The notes under the pieces were generated by a model. It was given only the letters and a program-made list of their open reading frames with translations, did not search any database and had not been told where the DNA came from. Of a stretch of 5,761 nt of DNA, positions 5,177 through 5,761 are shown in pieces (position 1 is the stretch's first letter; each line of letters starts with the position of its first letter). The DNA comes from DAOTTW01 sp034437615. GTDB lineage: Bacteria > Chloroflexota > Anaerolineae > Aggregatilineales > Phototrophicaceae. Where the stretch lies: the NCBI GenBank assembly GCA_034437615.1, contig DAOTTW010000234.1, positions 1-5,761 on the forward strand, given 5' to 3'. The translations under genes and the position numbers were made by a program.

Positions 5177-5551
5177 ATGGCAGAAACGTTTACCTTGCAT
5201 CTCTCAGATGCGATAGCACAACGAATCAAGCACTACGCCGAGAAAACGCAACGCCCTGTTGAAACGGTGATAAGTGAGTGGCTGGAACACTACATAACCG
5301 AAATGCCCGTTGCGTTGCTATCTGATGAAGAATTGCTTGTACTCAGCGATCTGCAATTACCTGAAGATCAGCAAGCAGAACTCAGCGAGCTATTACAACA
5401 GCAACAGAATGCAACGCTATCTGGCAACGCAACACAGCGGCTTAATCGTCTGATGCACGTTTATAATCAGGCTTTGGTGCGTAAAGCAGAGGCATTCCGA
5501 GAACTAGCCAAGCGTAACACCGACATAGCGCATGACTCGCCTGCCGAATGA
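5177..5551 (+). CDS. Ribbon-helix-helix-like small protein paired with HNH endonuclease
   Basis: The product is 124 residues. ATG 5177 is chosen because the open frame further upstream lies inside the previous gene, and GAGAA (5166-5170) precedes this ATG by 6 bases. Residues 4-40 (one polar/hydrophobic strand TFTLHLS, then two helices split at KTQRPVE) fit a ribbon-helix-helix DNA-binding domain. Residues 48-113 (LSDEELLVLSDLQLPEDQQ, AELSELLQ, then RLNRLMHVYNQALVRKAEAF) form a helical domain that I recall from small proteins encoded next to HNH nucleases in cyanobacteria and Chloroflexota. By analogy with antitoxins it could bind DNA and restrain or recruit the partner, but this is inference. 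It overlaps the HNH frame by 20 bases. Base composition drops here: I counted 93 G+C in 5181-5380 (46.5%), against 61% in two nuoF samples, consistent with recent transfer. Confidence 0.7.
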   Translation: MAETFTLHLSDAIAQRIKHYAEKTQRPVETVISEWLEHYITEMPVALLSDEELLVLSDLQLPEDQQAELSELLQQQQNATLSGNATQRLNRLMHVYNQALVRKAEAFRELAKRNTDIAHDSPAE

Positions 5552-5738
5552 GCTTACCGAGCGTATACGGCAAGTTGCGGGTAATCGGTGCGGCTACTGT
5601 CGCTGCCCGCAATACTTATTACCAGCTACCCTAGAAATTGAGCATATCATCCCGCGTTCAAAGGGCGGGACAAATGCTGAAGATAATCTCTGGATACAAG
5701 CTGGCCTACATCCTAACGAAGATCAAGATAGTGGTTGA
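5532..5738 (+). CDS. HNH endonuclease, C-terminally truncated (probable frameshift)
   Basis: The 68-residue product contains the first half of an HNH nuclease. Residues 1-18 form the usual helix (LPNELTERIRQVAGNR), C20 and C23 (CGYC) are the first zinc knuckle, E37-H38 in LEIEHIIPRSKGG is the first catalytic H with its Gly loop, and N52 in EDNLW is the middle N. After NLW (ending 5693) the family normally continues with a second C..CN..K knuckle and a further 80-100 residues. Here the frame instead reads IQAGLHPNEDQDSG and stops at 5736-5738, without those cysteines or the last catalytic position. The +1 frame from 5701 reads LAYIL, and at 5740-5751 TQAI, which sit where I would expect LACRL and TQA(I/L), so a 7-base displacement (5694-5700) probably broke the gene. 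As annotated it should be inactive. A sequencing or assembly error near the contig end is a real alternative. Start ATG 5532 lies inside the previous gene. Confidence 0.7.
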   Translation: MTRLPNELTERIRQVAGNRCGYCRCPQYLLPATLEIEHIIPRSKGGTNAEDNLWIQAGLHPNEDQDSG

Positions 5739-5761
5739 TACACAAGCCATCTCAAAATCCA

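Overview
The window looks like a chromosomal segment of an environmental Chloroflexota bacterium (an Anaerolineae-like lineage is my best guess). This inference rests on three things: hand-counted GC of about 60% in nuoF, protein families I associate with that phylum (a ParB-like protein with the GSVGR and DGNHRVSVA motifs, and a small STAS-like protein with a GDWNW motif), and a CCCTCACCCC / CCCCTCTCCC intergenic repeat of a kind often seen there. It is not proven. Every recognisable gene is on the + strand.

Left end (1-1400): the 3' part of nuoF, the NADH/FMN-binding subunit of respiratory complex I, closed by a good hairpin terminator. A CTAT tetranucleotide repeat lies between that terminator and the next ribosome binding site.

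1400-2240: two small overlapping genes in different frames. The first encodes a membrane-anchored protein with an NTF2-like extracytoplasmic domain. The second encodes a short TPR protein. They may act together, or they may be one gene split by a frameshift.

2241-2891: a 650-base gene-free stretch. It holds a large interspersed repeat that can fold into a three-way junction, a four-tract G-quadruplex motif in the right arm of that repeat, a second smaller repeat-like hairpin, a near-consensus sigma-70-type promoter, and a transcribed leader with a nested stem-loop.

2892-5154: the promoter probably drives a ParB-like-fold protein gene, a translationally coupled STAS-like gene (TAATG overlap), and a class I glutamine-amidotransferase-like hydrolase (peptidase C26 / PuuD-like).

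5177-5761: a lower-GC pair made of a ribbon-helix-helix-like small protein and an HNH endonuclease with overlapping reading frames. It resembles a mobile or toxin-antitoxin-like module. The HNH frame is broken just after its conserved NLW motif, so it loses the second zinc knuckle and the last catalytic position. A remnant of the family sequence seems to continue in the +1 frame to the window edge. This pair, together with the leader-controlled ParB-like/STAS-like pair, is the least explained content of the window.
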